From Myxococcus dinghuensis (GTDB taxonomy: Bacteria > Myxococcota > Myxococcia > Myxococcales > Myxococcaceae): a DNA stretch of 64,000 nt. The stretch spans positions 62,001 to 126,000 of the forward strand of contig NZ_JAKCFB010000014.1 in NCBI RefSeq assembly GCF_024198235.1, read 5' to 3'. This document shows positions 25,830 to 35,250 of the stretch, piece after piece; position 1 is the stretch's first letter, and each line of letters starts with the position of its first letter. The translations under genes and the position numbers were made by a program. Under the pieces are notes generated by a model. The model worked only from the letters and a program-made list of their open reading frames with translations. It had not been told where the DNA came from and did not search any database.

Positions 25830-26657
25830 TCATCGACCCTGGAAGTGCGGGGTGCGGCGCTCGGCGAAGGCGCCGAAGGCCTCCGTCAGGTCGAGCGACT
25901 GGAGGAACGCGGCGTTCCACACGGCCACGTAGCGCAGGCCATCCTCGATGGACTTGCCCGCGCAGTACTCCATCACCTGCTTGGCGCCCTGCACGACGAG
26001 CGGCGGGTTCTCCGCGACGCGCTTCGCGATGGCGCGCGCCTCGGTGAGCAGCGCCTCCGGCGTGGCGAAGACGTCGTTCACCAGCCCCATCCGCAGCGCC
26101 CGCTCCGCCTCCACGTCGCGGCCGGTGTAGGCCAGCTCGCGCGTGTTCCCCTCGCCGATGATGCGCGGCAGGCGCTGGAGCGCGCCCATGTCCGCGACGA
26201 TGCCCACCTTCACCTCGCGCAGGGAGAACTTCGCCTCCCGCGAGCAGTAGCGGAAGTCGCACGCGGCGATGAGGTCCATGCCCGCGCCGATGCACCACCC
26301 GTGCACCGCGGCGATGACCGGCTTGCGACAGCGGGCGAGCCCCTCCGTCGCCTGCTGCATGTCGCCAATCAACTGGAGCAGCTTCGTGCGCTCGTAGGCC
26401 AGGTTGGCATCACCGGTGAGCAGCGGCCCCAGCGACTCCATCATCCCCATCAGGTCCAGGCCGTAGGTGAAGTGGCTGCCCTCGCCGCGCACGAGGATGA
26501 CGCGCACGGCCTCGTCCGCGTCGAGCGCGCGGATGGCCTGGGGCATCTCCCGCCAGAAGTCCGGACCCATGGCGTTGCCCCGGCCCGGCCCCATCAGGAC
26601 CAGCTCCGCGACGTGGTCCGACTTCTCGATGCGCAGCGACTTGTACGTGGCGTCCAT
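25830..26657 (-). CDS. enoyl-CoA hydratase/isomerase family, ECH1-like dienoyl-CoA isomerase
   Basis: Probably delta3,5-delta2,4-dienoyl-CoA isomerase, an accessory enzyme of unsaturated fatty acid beta-oxidation. The Met at 26657 is chosen (GGGAGG 6 bases upstream); 275 residues. The crotonase-fold block KPVIAAVHGWCIGAGMDLIAAC and the segment LREVKVGIVADMGALQRLP match mitochondrial/peroxisomal ECH1, including all three acidic catalytic positions (Asp of GMDL, Glu of LREV, Asp of VADMG). Plain enoyl-CoA hydratases have a different pattern at these sites. On the same strand 96 bases after dnaE. Confidence 0.88.
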   Translation of the reverse strand: MDATYKSLRIEKSDHVAELVLMGPGRGNAMGPDFWREMPQAIRALDADEAVRVILVRGEGSHFTYGLDLMGMMESLGPLLTGDANLAYERTKLLQLIGDMQQATEGLARCRKPVIAAVHGWCIGAGMDLIAACDFRYCSREAKFSLREVKVGIVADMGALQRLPRIIGEGNTRELAYTGRDVEAERALRMGLVNDVFATPEALLTEARAIAKRVAENPPLVVQGAKQVMEYCAGKSIEDGLRYVAVWNAAFLQSLDLTEAFGAFAERRTPHFQGR

Positions 26658-26753
26658 GACGGCCTCCCTGTCGAGGGAGGCCACCGTAGCGCAGTCACGT
26701 CGGCGCGGGGCGATGGCGTCCCGGCTCCGGTCGCCCGCCCCGTCACCCAGCCA

Positions 26754-29700
26754 TCAGCCGAACTCCACCACGCGCATGCCGAACAGGCGGTCCACCGCCA
26801 GGAGCAGGTCGTCGTGCACCTGCACCTTGAGCGACGTGTTGCCGATGAGCGCCTCGCCCTCGCCCTTGAAGAGCACGCTGACCGCGACCGGGGTGGCGCC
26901 CGCGTACTGCTTCGCCAGCGCGTTGAGCTTCTGCAGCCGCTCCTCGGTGAGCAGGTCCGCCGGCACGCGCAGCTCCAGGCGCTTGGTGCGCTTCTCGCGC
27001 ACGGACTTCAGGCTCTGGATGTCGTCGACGATGAGCTCCGCCATGGGCGTGTCCTCGTCGCGCTGGCTGATCTGCACCGTGCCGGACACGAGGATGGGGT
27101 CGTCCGACTTGAGCAGGTGCTCCCAGTGCTCGAAGCCCGGCTTGGGGCCCTGCTTCGACCACTTGCCGTCCTTGCCCATCACGCTGCGCGTGCCGTCCTT
27201 GCCGGGGAAGCACACCAGCTCGATGGAGCCGGACAGGTCCTCGATGGTCACCCACGCCATGCGCTTGCCCGTCTTGGTGGGCCGCTCGCGCAGCGCCGCG
27301 ACGATGCCGGCGACGGTGATCTTGTCGTCCTTGCGCGCGCGCTGCACCGCGGTGATGGGCTTGGCGTAGCGCTTGAGCTCCTTGTCGTACTGGTGCAGCG
27401 GGTGGCCGGACACGTAGAAGCCGATGGCCTCCTTCTCCAGCGCCAGCCGCTCCTTCTCCGACCACTCCTCCACCTGGACGTAGTCGTCCTGGAGGCCGCC
27501 GCCACCGCCCGACGACGGGGCGCCGAGCATGCCGAACAGCGAGCTCTGCCCCGCGGCCTTGTCCTTCTGGCTGGCCGAGCCGCGGTTCATCGCCTTCTCG
27601 ATGGTGTCGAAGATCTGCCGGCGCGAGCGCTTCTCGAAGTCGAAGGCCCCGGCCTTCACCAGCGCCTCGAGCACCTTGCGGTTGACGCGGCGGCTGTCCA
27701 CGCGCTCGGTGAAGTCGAAGAGGCTCTTGAAGGGCCCCTCCTTGCGCGCCTCGAGGATGGACTCGATGGCGTTCTCGCCCACGCCCTTGATGGCGCCCAG
27801 GCCGAAGCGGATCTTCCCCTCCACCGCGCCGAAGTGCAGGTCGGACTGGTTGACGTCCGGCGGCAGCACCTGGAGGCCGGACTCGCGGGCCTCGCCGATG
27901 TGCTTCACCACCTTGTCCGTGTTGTCCTTCTCGCTGGAGAGAAGGGCCGCCATGAACTCGCAGGGGAAGTGCGCCTTGAGCCACGCGGTGTGGATGGTGA
28001 CGAGGCCGTAGGCGGCCGAGTGGCTCTTGTTGAAGCCGTACTCGGCGAACTTCTCCATCAGGTCGAAGATTTCGCCGGCGACCTTGAGGTCGACGTTGTT
28101 CTTCGCGCAGCCCTCGAGGAAGCCGGCGCGCTCGGCCTGCATGACCTCGGCCTTCTTCTTGCCCATCGCGCGGCGGAGCAGGTCCGCGCGGCCCAGGGTG
28201 TAGCCACCCAGGACCTGCGAGATCTGCATCACCTGCTCCTGGTACACGATGACGCCGTACGTGTCCTTGAGCACCGGCTCCAGCGCGGGGTGCGGGTACG
28301 ACACCTTCTCCCGGCCGTGCTTGCGGTTGATGAACACGTCCACCATGCCGGAGTCCAGCGGACCCGGGCGGTAGAGCGCGCCGGCGGCGATGACGTCTTC
28401 GAAGCAGGACGGCTTGAGCTTCACCACCATTTCGGTGAAGCCGCTGGACTCCATCTGGAAGACGCCGGCCGTGTCGCCCTCGGCCATCAACTGCCAGACC
28501 TTGTCGTCGCCGAGCGGAATCTCGTGGCGGGGGATGTCCTTGCCGTGGTTGCGCTTGACCAGGTCCAGCGCGTGCTGAATCACGGTGAGCGTCTTCAGGC
28601 CCAGGAAGTCGAACTTCACCAGGCCCGCGGCCTCGACCTCGTCCTTGGCGAACTGGGTGATGAGCGTCTTCTCACCCGGCGGCTGGTAGACGGGCACGAA
28701 CTCCCACAGCGGCTTGTCCGCGATGACCACGCCCGCCGCGTGCATGCCGGGCTGGCGGTGCAGGCCCTCCAGCGCGAGCGCGATCTCGAGCACGTCCTTC
28801 GTCGTGACGGGCTTGCCCTCGACCTCGCCGATGTTGGAGGGCTTCTCCATCATCTCCTTGAGGCGAGGCTCCATCTCGATGGCCTCCTTCAAGGTGATGT
28901 TGAGCACCTCCGGCACCAGCTTGGCGATGCGGTCACCCTCGCTGAACGGCAGCGCGAACACGCGGCACACGTCGCGCAGCACGCTCTTGGCCTTGAGCGA
29001 GCCGAAGGTGATGATCTGCCCCACGTTCATCTCGCCGTACTTGCGACCGACGTACTGGATGACCTCGTCGCGCCGGTCCTGGCAGAAGTCGATATCGAAG
29101 TCGGGCATCGACACGCGCTCCGGATTCAGGAAGCGCTCGAACAGGAGGTTGTACGGGATGGGGTCCACGTCCGTGATTCGCAGCGCGTAGGCCACGAGGC
29201 TGCCCGCGCCGGAGCCACGGCCCGGGCCCACGGGGATGCCCATCTTCTTCGCCCAGTTGATGAAGTCCTGGACGATGAGGAAGTAGCCGCTGAACCCCAT
29301 CTTCTGGATGACGCCGATCTCCAGCGACAGGCGCGCCTGGTACTGCTCGCGGTCGATGGGGTAGCTGACGGTGGCCGCCAGCTCATTGAAGCGCTCGCGC
29401 AGGCCCTCGTAGGCCAGCTCTGCCATGTAGCTGTCGGGCGTGTGGCTGTCGGGCACCTTGAAGGTGGGCAGCATGGGCTTGCCCAGCTTCAGCTCCAGGG
29501 TGCACTGCTCGGCGATGCGCTGGGTGTTGTGGACCGCCTCCGGCGTGTCCTTGAAGAACTCCAGCATCTCCGTGGGGCTGGTGACGTAGAGCTTGTCCGT
29601 GGAGTGCTTGAGGCGCTTGTTGTCCGCCAGCGTCTTGCCGCTGGCGATGCACATGAGCAGCTCGTGGGCGCGCGCGTCCTCGCGCTTGATGTAGTGCGCG

Positions 29701-30308
29701 TCCGCGGTGGCGCACAGCGGGAGGTCCAGGTCCCGCGACAGCTGCATCAGGTTCGCGTTCGCCTTGTCCTGCTCCGGCATCCCGTTGGACTGCACCTCCA
29801 GGAAGAAGTGCCCGGGCTCGAAGATGTCCTTGTACTCCTGCGCCGCGCGGCGGGCGTGGTCCATGTCGCCGCGGAAGCACGCGCTGGTGATTTCGCCGCC
29901 CAGGCACGCGGTGAGGGCGAACAGGCCCTTGCTGTGCTCCGCCAGCACCTTCTTGTCGATGCGGGGGTGGTAGTAGAAGCCCTGCATGTACGCGGTGGAG
30001 GACAGGTAGCGGAGGTTGGCGTAGCCCTCCGCGTTCTTCGCGATGAGGATGAGGTGGTGGGACACCTTCTCCGAGCGGTCCTCGCGGCCCTTGGGCCCCG
30101 CGACGTACGCCTCCATGCCGAGGATGGGCTTGATGCCCGCGTCCTTCGCCTTCTTGTAGAAGTCGATGGCGCCGAACATGTTGCCGTGGTCCGTCACGGC
30201 CACGCTCGTCATCCCCTTCTCCTTCACCGTCTTGATGAGGTCCTTCATCCGGATGGCCCCATCGAGCAGTGAGTAGAGGGTATGCAGGTGAAGGTGGGTA
30301 AAGGACAT
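26754..30308 (-). CDS. dnaE: DNA polymerase III alpha subunit
   Basis: Replicative polymerase subunit. The Met at 30308 gives the conserved start MSFTHLHLHTLYSLLDGAI of the PHP domain (PHP 1-280). The C-family polymerase core follows, with the catalytic acidic motif PDFDIDF near residue 400 and the GRGSGAGSLVAYAL block just before it. Helix-hairpin-helix sequences (KIRFGLGAIKGVGENAIESIL near 830) come next, then an OB fold near 990-1075 (ITVAGIVAALRERPTKTG..WVTIEDLSGSIE). 1184 residues, normal for the DnaE1 type. No clear Shine-Dalgarno before the start. Full length and intact. Confidence 0.97.
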   Translation of the reverse strand: MSFTHLHLHTLYSLLDGAIRMKDLIKTVKEKGMTSVAVTDHGNMFGAIDFYKKAKDAGIKPILGMEAYVAGPKGREDRSEKVSHHLILIAKNAEGYANLRYLSSTAYMQGFYYHPRIDKKVLAEHSKGLFALTACLGGEITSACFRGDMDHARRAAQEYKDIFEPGHFFLEVQSNGMPEQDKANANLMQLSRDLDLPLCATADAHYIKREDARAHELLMCIASGKTLADNKRLKHSTDKLYVTSPTEMLEFFKDTPEAVHNTQRIAEQCTLELKLGKPMLPTFKVPDSHTPDSYMAELAYEGLRERFNELAATVSYPIDREQYQARLSLEIGVIQKMGFSGYFLIVQDFINWAKKMGIPVGPGRGSGAGSLVAYALRITDVDPIPYNLLFERFLNPERVSMPDFDIDFCQDRRDEVIQYVGRKYGEMNVGQIITFGSLKAKSVLRDVCRVFALPFSEGDRIAKLVPEVLNITLKEAIEMEPRLKEMMEKPSNIGEVEGKPVTTKDVLEIALALEGLHRQPGMHAAGVVIADKPLWEFVPVYQPPGEKTLITQFAKDEVEAAGLVKFDFLGLKTLTVIQHALDLVKRNHGKDIPRHEIPLGDDKVWQLMAEGDTAGVFQMESSGFTEMVVKLKPSCFEDVIAAGALYRPGPLDSGMVDVFINRKHGREKVSYPHPALEPVLKDTYGVIVYQEQVMQISQVLGGYTLGRADLLRRAMGKKKAEVMQAERAGFLEGCAKNNVDLKVAGEIFDLMEKFAEYGFNKSHSAAYGLVTIHTAWLKAHFPCEFMAALLSSEKDNTDKVVKHIGEARESGLQVLPPDVNQSDLHFGAVEGKIRFGLGAIKGVGENAIESILEARKEGPFKSLFDFTERVDSRRVNRKVLEALVKAGAFDFEKRSRRQIFDTIEKAMNRGSASQKDKAAGQSSLFGMLGAPSSGGGGGLQDDYVQVEEWSEKERLALEKEAIGFYVSGHPLHQYDKELKRYAKPITAVQRARKDDKITVAGIVAALRERPTKTGKRMAWVTIEDLSGSIELVCFPGKDGTRSVMGKDGKWSKQGPKPGFEHWEHLLKSDDPILVSGTVQISQRDEDTPMAELIVDDIQSLKSVREKRTKRLELRVPADLLTEERLQKLNALAKQYAGATPVAVSVLFKGEGEALIGNTSLKVQVHDDLLLAVDRLFGMRVVEFG

Positions 30309-30633
30309 GGTCGGGGAAGAGTAGAGCCCGGCATGGGTCCTGGCCACTCCCTGTTGCGGCCTTTCGTCCGGTGTCCCGGAGGCCGGTAAATCGGCCCGGG
30401 AAGGCGTTCTTTCCAGAGTGGAAATCCGGCCGGGCCGAAGGCGCGCCGGGGTCTCCTACCCGGCGTCCAGGCGGGCTCACCCGAAGCGAGAATGACAGGG
30501 GGCGGGGGCTTCACACTTCTTCACGCCGGGTACAAGCCCGCGCAAAAGCCCCCCGGCACATTGGGCAGCGTCGCCACACCGGCGCGCAGCCACCCGGGCC
30601 CGGGGACGGGCCCTCGAACCAGGAGTCAGGACC
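30309..30633. other. 325-base divergent region between dnaE and the Spy-like gene
   Basis: Holds the promoters of dnaE and the Spy-like gene; no gene seen. GGGGGCTT (30504-30511) and AAGCCCCC (30546-30553) could close a long-loop stem in the leader of the Spy-like transcript; a smaller CGGG/CCCG stem lies inside it. Confidence 0.45.
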
Positions 30634-31080
30634 ATGAAGAAGAAGCTCACCCTCGCGGCCACCGCCATCGTCGCCGTCGTGCTGCTCAGCGGCTTCGCCG
30701 TGCGCGGGGGTCACCGCTGGGGACACGACCCGGAGCGCATCCGGCAGATGGTGTCGTGGAAGTTGAACGACAAGTTGGACGACCTCGACGCGACGGACGC
30801 GCAGCGCCAGTCCATCAACGCGGTGAAGGACCGGCTCCTCGACGAGGGCATGAAGCTGGCGGAGGCGCAGCGCGGGGTGCGCTCGGAGGTGGTCACCCAG
30901 CTCGAGTCGGCGACGCCGGACGCCAAGCGCCTGCACGCGCTGGTGGACGAGCGCATCGAGGCCATGCGCGCCTTCGCCCACCAGGCGACGGACGCCGCGC
31001 TGGAGGTCCACGGCACGCTCTCCCCGGAGCAGCGCAAGGAGCTGGCCACCGAGTTCCGCGAGCGCACCGGCGTGAAGTAG
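30634..31080 (+). CDS. Spy/CpxP-like periplasmic protein
   Basis: 148 residues: signal peptide MKKKLTLAATAIVAVVLLSGFAV, then an all-helical mature part. Two LTxxQ-like turns (LDATDAQRQ near 48 and LSPEQRKEL near 130) mark the CpxP/Spy or heavy-metal-sensor family (LTXXQ). Such proteins are periplasmic chaperones or envelope-stress modulators. CAGGAG precedes the ATG. No sensor kinase gene next to it; GW/GH-rich start of the mature part (GGHRWGHD) might bind metal, which is conjecture. Confidence 0.8.
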   Translation: MKKKLTLAATAIVAVVLLSGFAVRGGHRWGHDPERIRQMVSWKLNDKLDDLDATDAQRQSINAVKDRLLDEGMKLAEAQRGVRSEVVTQLESATPDAKRLHALVDERIEAMRAFAHQATDAALEVHGTLSPEQRKELATEFRERTGVK

Positions 31081-31174
31081 GCCGCCTCCCCTCCCCGTCC
31101 CCCACTCAACGGGCCTCGGGTCCGTGGGGTGGGAGTGGGTAGGCACGGAGGCGTCAGGCACATAGGTTGGATGC

Positions 31175-31969
31175 GTGAACTACACCGACTATGCGCGACG
31201 CATCCGTGCCTTCGAGAGCCTCGGCGAGGTGGCCGAGTACGGCCAGGTCCTCGAGGGCGGACAGCCGTACCCGCTCCTGCGCTTCACCCTTCCCGGAGAA
31301 CGTTGGCTGGTCATCACCTCCGGGTTCCACGGAGAGGAGCCCGCGGGCCCGCTGACGCTGGCCGAGCACCTGCCGGAGGTGGTCGCCTTCGCGCGCGAGC
31401 GTCGGGTGGGCCTGCGCGTCTACCCGTGCATCAACCCGTCCGGCTTCGAGGCGGGCACGCGGTACAACCTGAGCGGCGAGAAGCCCAACAACGACTTCCT
31501 CCGCTACGAGGTGGCGCCCGGGGAGTGGCGCGGCGAGCTCACCGGCGCGCAGGACTACCTGCGCTGGGCGCTGTTCGACGGCGGGCCGAAGGAGACGCGC
31601 GCGGTGCGCTCGGACCTGGCGCGCTTCGCGCCGCCCGTCGCCGCGCTCGACATCCACCAGGACAACTACCAGAGCAGCGCGCTGACGTACGCGTACACCT
31701 TCGGGGACAAGGGGGCCTACCTCCCGATGATGCGCGCCGCGGAGCGCTACGCCACCGTCATCCGCTCGCAGAAGGTGGACGAGCACAACGTCACGGACCC
31801 GGACGGCTTCATCGAGTACCACGACGGGAGCGTCACCGACTGGTACATGCGCCAGGGAGTCCCCTACACCGCGACGCTGGAGACGAGCACGCACACGCCC
31901 ATGGACGCGTGCCACGCGGTGAACATGCTCTGGATTCGCGGCTTCATCGACCTGGCCTCGCGTCGCTAG
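31175..31969 (+). CDS. M14-like zinc carboxypeptidase/deacylase
   Basis: 264 residues from a GTG start. Putative zinc ligands: HGEE (HxxE) within VITSGFHGEEPAG near residue 52, and the third-ligand His in ALDIHQDN near 160. YPCINPSGFEAGTRYN matches the substrate-binding Arg/Asn region of the M14/succinylglutamate desuccinylase superfamily, and YTATLETSTHTP near 230 carries the catalytic Glu. No signal peptide, so probably cytoplasmic. Substrate unknown. Its last 4 bases overlap the end of the convergent solute-binding gene. Confidence 0.82.
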   Translation: MNYTDYARRIRAFESLGEVAEYGQVLEGGQPYPLLRFTLPGERWLVITSGFHGEEPAGPLTLAEHLPEVVAFARERRVGLRVYPCINPSGFEAGTRYNLSGEKPNNDFLRYEVAPGEWRGELTGAQDYLRWALFDGGPKETRAVRSDLARFAPPVAALDIHQDNYQSSALTYAYTFGDKGAYLPMMRAAERYATVIRSQKVDEHNVTDPDGFIEYHDGSVTDWYMRQGVPYTATLETSTHTPMDACHAVNMLWIRGFIDLASRR

Positions 31970-33171
31970 CGCGACGCCAGCACGCGCGTCCACAGGGCCA
32001 GCAGCTCGCGCACCACGCGCGGCTGGGGCACCTCCGCCACGGGTGGCACCTCCACGCGGACCCCGTGCGACGCCAGGCGCGTGAAGGGGTTGTCCGCGGC
32101 CTCGGTCCTCAGCGGCACCGTCGGGTCCGCCGGGCGGAAGCCGAACGCCAGGGCCCGCTCCTGCACGGGGCGGCTGCGCAGGTAGCGCAGCCACTCGAGC
32201 GCCGCGGCCTTCTGCGCGGGCGTCACCCAGTCGCCCTGGAGCACCGCAGCCGGGTGGTCGCTCCACAGCGTGAGCGACGGGTAGTAGACGCGCAGGTCTC
32301 CCCAGCGCCCCTGCGCGTGCGAGAGCTGGGAGATGGCCAGGCTCTCGTACACCACGGCGATGTCGTAGCGGGACGGGCCGAAGCGGACCATGTCCGCCAT
32401 GAAGGTGCCGGTGGAGGGCTCGAAGCGGGTGACGCCCCGCTCCAGCGCCTTCATCCAGTCCTGGTAGCGCGGGTCGAGCAGGTCCCCCACCGTGAGGCCG
32501 GCCCGCTTGCCGTAGTACTCCAGCGTGGCCAGCAGCAGCGTCTGGAGCCCGGAGTTCGAGCGCGTGGGGTCCGTGTGGCCCAGCTTGACGAAGCCCCACT
32601 CGGGCTTGCCCCCGATGGCGGGCCAGCCCTGGGGGCTCGTCACCGCCTTCTGGAGGACCTTCCAGGAGACGGTCCCCCCACCGCTCGCCTTCTTCAACAC
32701 CTCCGCGCGGTCCTCCCAGACGACGAAGACCAGGGGCGTGATGACCAGCGGCGCCGGCGCCTCGTCGCCCTGGGGCGCGAACAGCGGGCCCCGCTCGGCG
32801 TCCGTGGCCCAGTCCGCGGCGAGCAGGCGCAGCACCGCGCTGTCCGCGGGGCTCCACACCGTGGGCTTCTCCCGCCCGTCGAGGATGGCCTGCGCCGCGT
32901 CCAGCGAGCCCAGCCCCAACAGCTTCAGGCGGATGGAGGGGTGCTCCTGCTGGAACGCCGCGGCGGCGGCCTCCACCCACTCCTTCTTCTCCGTGCTGTA
33001 GAGGAAGGAGACCTCCGTCACCTCGCCGGGCCGCGACGGGCGCGGCGCGACGGGCGCGCTCGTGCCCGCCTCGGGGGCTCCCGGCGACGACGGGGCGCGC
33101 CCCGAGGTCAGGTAGAGGACTCCGCCCAGCGCGACGAAGACTCCGATGATGATGAGAAACCTGGGCGTCAT
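31966..33171 (-). CDS. extracellular solute-binding protein (ABC-type), membrane-tethered
   Basis: 401 residues with an N-terminal uncleaved-looking membrane segment (MTPRFLIIIGVFVALGGVLYL), a Pro/Ser/Ala linker, then a type II periplasmic binding fold: VSFLYSTEKKEWVEAAAAAFQQEHPSI at the start, GKPEWGFVKLGHTDPTRSNSG (ligand-binding Ser/Thr-rich loop) and YDIAVVYESLAI. It looks like the molybdate/iron-type binders. No permease or ATPase genes adjoin it, so it may serve as a sensor or with transporter genes elsewhere. Confidence 0.83.
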   Translation of the reverse strand: MTPRFLIIIGVFVALGGVLYLTSGRAPSSPGAPEAGTSAPVAPRPSRPGEVTEVSFLYSTEKKEWVEAAAAAFQQEHPSIRLKLLGLGSLDAAQAILDGREKPTVWSPADSAVLRLLAADWATDAERGPLFAPQGDEAPAPLVITPLVFVVWEDRAEVLKKASGGGTVSWKVLQKAVTSPQGWPAIGGKPEWGFVKLGHTDPTRSNSGLQTLLLATLEYYGKRAGLTVGDLLDPRYQDWMKALERGVTRFEPSTGTFMADMVRFGPSRYDIAVVYESLAISQLSHAQGRWGDLRVYYPSLTLWSDHPAAVLQGDWVTPAQKAAALEWLRYLRSRPVQERALAFGFRPADPTVPLRTEAADNPFTRLASHGVRVEVPPVAEVPQPRVVRELLALWTRVLASR

Positions 33172-33206
33172 GGACCGACTCGTCCCCCTCGCTCCGGCAC
33201 GCGCGC

Positions 33207-34076
33207 CTATCCCGCCAGGCGCGCGAGCCTCCCGGCCAGGTGCGAGTCACCGCTCGCGTCCAGGCCCTTCACGAATGCCGACAACGAGCCACCGGAGGCC
33301 TCCAGGTGGTCCGCCACGTGGGGCGCGAGCTGGCTCCAGCGCTTCGCCCACCCGTCCTCGGAGGGGCTGCCGCGCGTCCCCGGGCGGGTCGCCAGGAGCT
33401 GCCCCAGCCGCAGCGCGAGCTCCGGCTCGCCGAGCGCGTCCGCCTGGCTCGCGATGGTCGCCGCGCCGGGAGGCCGGGTGGCGGCGGGCGCGCTGCGCCA
33501 CTGCTCCGCCGCGCGCTGGAAGGCCGCCGTGTCCAGTTCGCCCAGGAGCGCGAGCGCGTGCCGCAGCGGCAACCGCCCCTCCTTCGCCGGCGCCACCACC
33601 CGCGCCATCAGCGCGGAGAACGTCGCGTCCAGTTCCGGGTGCTTCGCGGGGTCCACGCCGCCCAGGGCGCGCAGGGAGCGGCGCGCGGCGCGGGCACGAG
33701 ACGTCACCTCCCAGCTGCGCCAGCCCAGCCGCGCGCGCAGGGCCGCGAGCGCGTCCGCGGCGATGCGCAGGGACTCGGGCGTGGGCGAGGCCACGGGGAC
33801 GCGCCGGGGGAGGGGCGGCTTCTGGGGCGGGGCCGGCGGGGCCGCGACGGCGGGGGCCGCCTCGCCTCCGGCGGTCACCTCGCGGTAGCCCTCACGCACC
33901 TTCTCCGCGACCTTCTTCTCGTACTCCTTCTGGGCACCCGCGGCGTCCGGGAAGGCCTTCTCCTTGCGCTGCCCCGCGGTGCCGATGCGACCGAACGTGA
34001 CGACGAAGACGTTGCCCTGCACCTCCGGCTGCCAGAACTTGGAGCTGGTCCCCTCGACGAACTCGAACCTTCTCAT
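33207..34076 (-). CDS. WGR-domain protein
   Basis: 289 residues; AGGAGGAAGGG stands before the ATG at 34076. Residues 1-75 form a WGR domain (RRFEFVEGTSSKFWQPEVQG, then FGRIGTAGQRKEKAFPDAAGA..YEKKVAEKVREGY), a nucleic-acid-binding module known from PARPs and bacterial stand-alone proteins. A Pro/Ala linker (80-105) joins it to an Ala/Leu/Arg-rich helical C-terminal region of unknown type. Role unknown; no PARP catalytic domain and no MoxR/VWA partner next to it. Confidence 0.85.
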   Translation of the reverse strand: MRRFEFVEGTSSKFWQPEVQGNVFVVTFGRIGTAGQRKEKAFPDAAGAQKEYEKKVAEKVREGYREVTAGGEAAPAVAAPPAPPQKPPLPRRVPVASPTPESLRIAADALAALRARLGWRSWEVTSRARAARRSLRALGGVDPAKHPELDATFSALMARVVAPAKEGRLPLRHALALLGELDTAAFQRAAEQWRSAPAATRPPGAATIASQADALGEPELALRLGQLLATRPGTRGSPSEDGWAKRWSQLAPHVADHLEASGGSLSAFVKGLDASGDSHLAGRLARLAG

Positions 34077-34139
34077 GGTGGCCCTTCCTCCTCGCGCGTC
34101 GGCCGCCGCCCAGGCTACCGCACACGCGACATGCGCGCC

Positions 34140-35135
34140 TCACGCCACGCGCGCGGTCCGCTCCTGGAAATCGGCTTCCATCTCCTTCAGCCCCAGTCCC
34201 CGGGGCATCCGCCCCTCGTAGCCCAGCTCCAGGCGGGCCTTTTCATCACTCACCGTGACTTCCCGTCCAATCAGCAGCAGCTCGGTGCGGCTGATGGGGG
34301 GCCGGCCCGGCAGGCCGAAGACGCCCCACGCCACGTCCGACAGCGTGGCCACGGTCGCGGCCAGGCCGAACGGCATGCTGGCGTTGCCCGGGTCCACCCC
34401 CTGCGACTTGAGCATGGCGGTGACGAAGTCGCGGAACACCACGGGCTCGCCGTCGGTGAGGAAGTAGGCCTGTCCGCCCCGCCCCTTCTCCGCCGCCAGC
34501 AGCATGCCCTCCACGCAGTTGGCGACGTGGCAGGTCGAGGTGAGGTACCGCCCGTCGCCAATCCACTTGAAGCGGCGCGACTTCACCGCGTCCACCATCT
34601 GCGGCAACACCGACGTGTCGCCCTTGCCCCACACGAGCCGGGGCCGCACCGCCACGGTGGTGAGCGAGGCGGAGTTGACGCTGAGCACGCGGCGCTCGGC
34701 CTCGCCCTTGGTGGACGGATAGTCCCCGATGGGGCGCTCGGGCAAAGGCCACGTCTCGTTGGCGCGGACCAGGGGCGTGCCGTCCACCAGCACCGCCTCC
34801 GTGCTGACGTGCACCAGCCGCTTCACGCCCGCGGCGACCGCCGCCTCCAGCACCCGCTCCGTGCCGCGCACGTTCGCCTCGTAGTACTCCGCGCGGCGCG
34901 CCCACGACTTCACCACCGCGGCGGAGTGGAAGACGACGTCGCAGCCCTCCATGCCCTCCTTCAGGCGGACCGCGTCGGACAGGTCGCCCTCGAAGGGCTC
35001 GGCGCCCGCGGCCGTCACCGCCGCCACGGCCTCCGGGGAGCGCGCCAGCGCGCGCGACGTGTCGCCCCGCGACTTCAGCGCCGCGATGAGGTGTCTGCCC
35101 ACGAAACCGGACCCGCCGGTGACGAACGCCCGCAT
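34140..35135 (-). CDS. NAD(P)-dependent epimerase/3-beta-hydroxysteroid dehydrogenase-like extended SDR
   Basis: 331 residues from the Met at 35135, which puts the Rossmann motif VTGGSGFVGRHL at the very N-terminus as usual. The catalytic Tyr/Lys pair is in YPSTKGEAE, after a Ser/Thr-rich VHVSTEAV strand. RPRLVWGKGD and DGEPVVFRDFV segments fit the 3-beta-HSD/epimerase branch acting on sterols, lipids or nucleotide sugars. Myxobacteria do make sterol-like lipids, but the substrate cannot be read here. Confidence 0.88.
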   Translation of the reverse strand: MRAFVTGGSGFVGRHLIAALKSRGDTSRALARSPEAVAAVTAAGAEPFEGDLSDAVRLKEGMEGCDVVFHSAAVVKSWARRAEYYEANVRGTERVLEAAVAAGVKRLVHVSTEAVLVDGTPLVRANETWPLPERPIGDYPSTKGEAERRVLSVNSASLTTVAVRPRLVWGKGDTSVLPQMVDAVKSRRFKWIGDGRYLTSTCHVANCVEGMLLAAEKGRGGQAYFLTDGEPVVFRDFVTAMLKSQGVDPGNASMPFGLAATVATLSDVAWGVFGLPGRPPISRTELLLIGREVTVSDEKARLELGYEGRMPRGLGLKEMEADFQERTARVA

Positions 35136-35250
35136 GGACTGCTCCCGAGAAGTGAGGTCTCGGGCTCCTACCACCACCCGCCCTCGACGCGGTAGCCACC
35201 TGGCGGCCCGGGTGCCCCTCCCATCCCGTGGGAGGGGCGCCCGGGGTCCG

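Noticed and set aside
25770-30272. A 1500-codon plus-strand frame antisense to dnaE and the isomerase gene
   Set aside because: Composition is typical of antisense of a GC-rich gene (Leu/Val/Arg/His/Asp repeats); the minus strand holds clearly conserved proteins.
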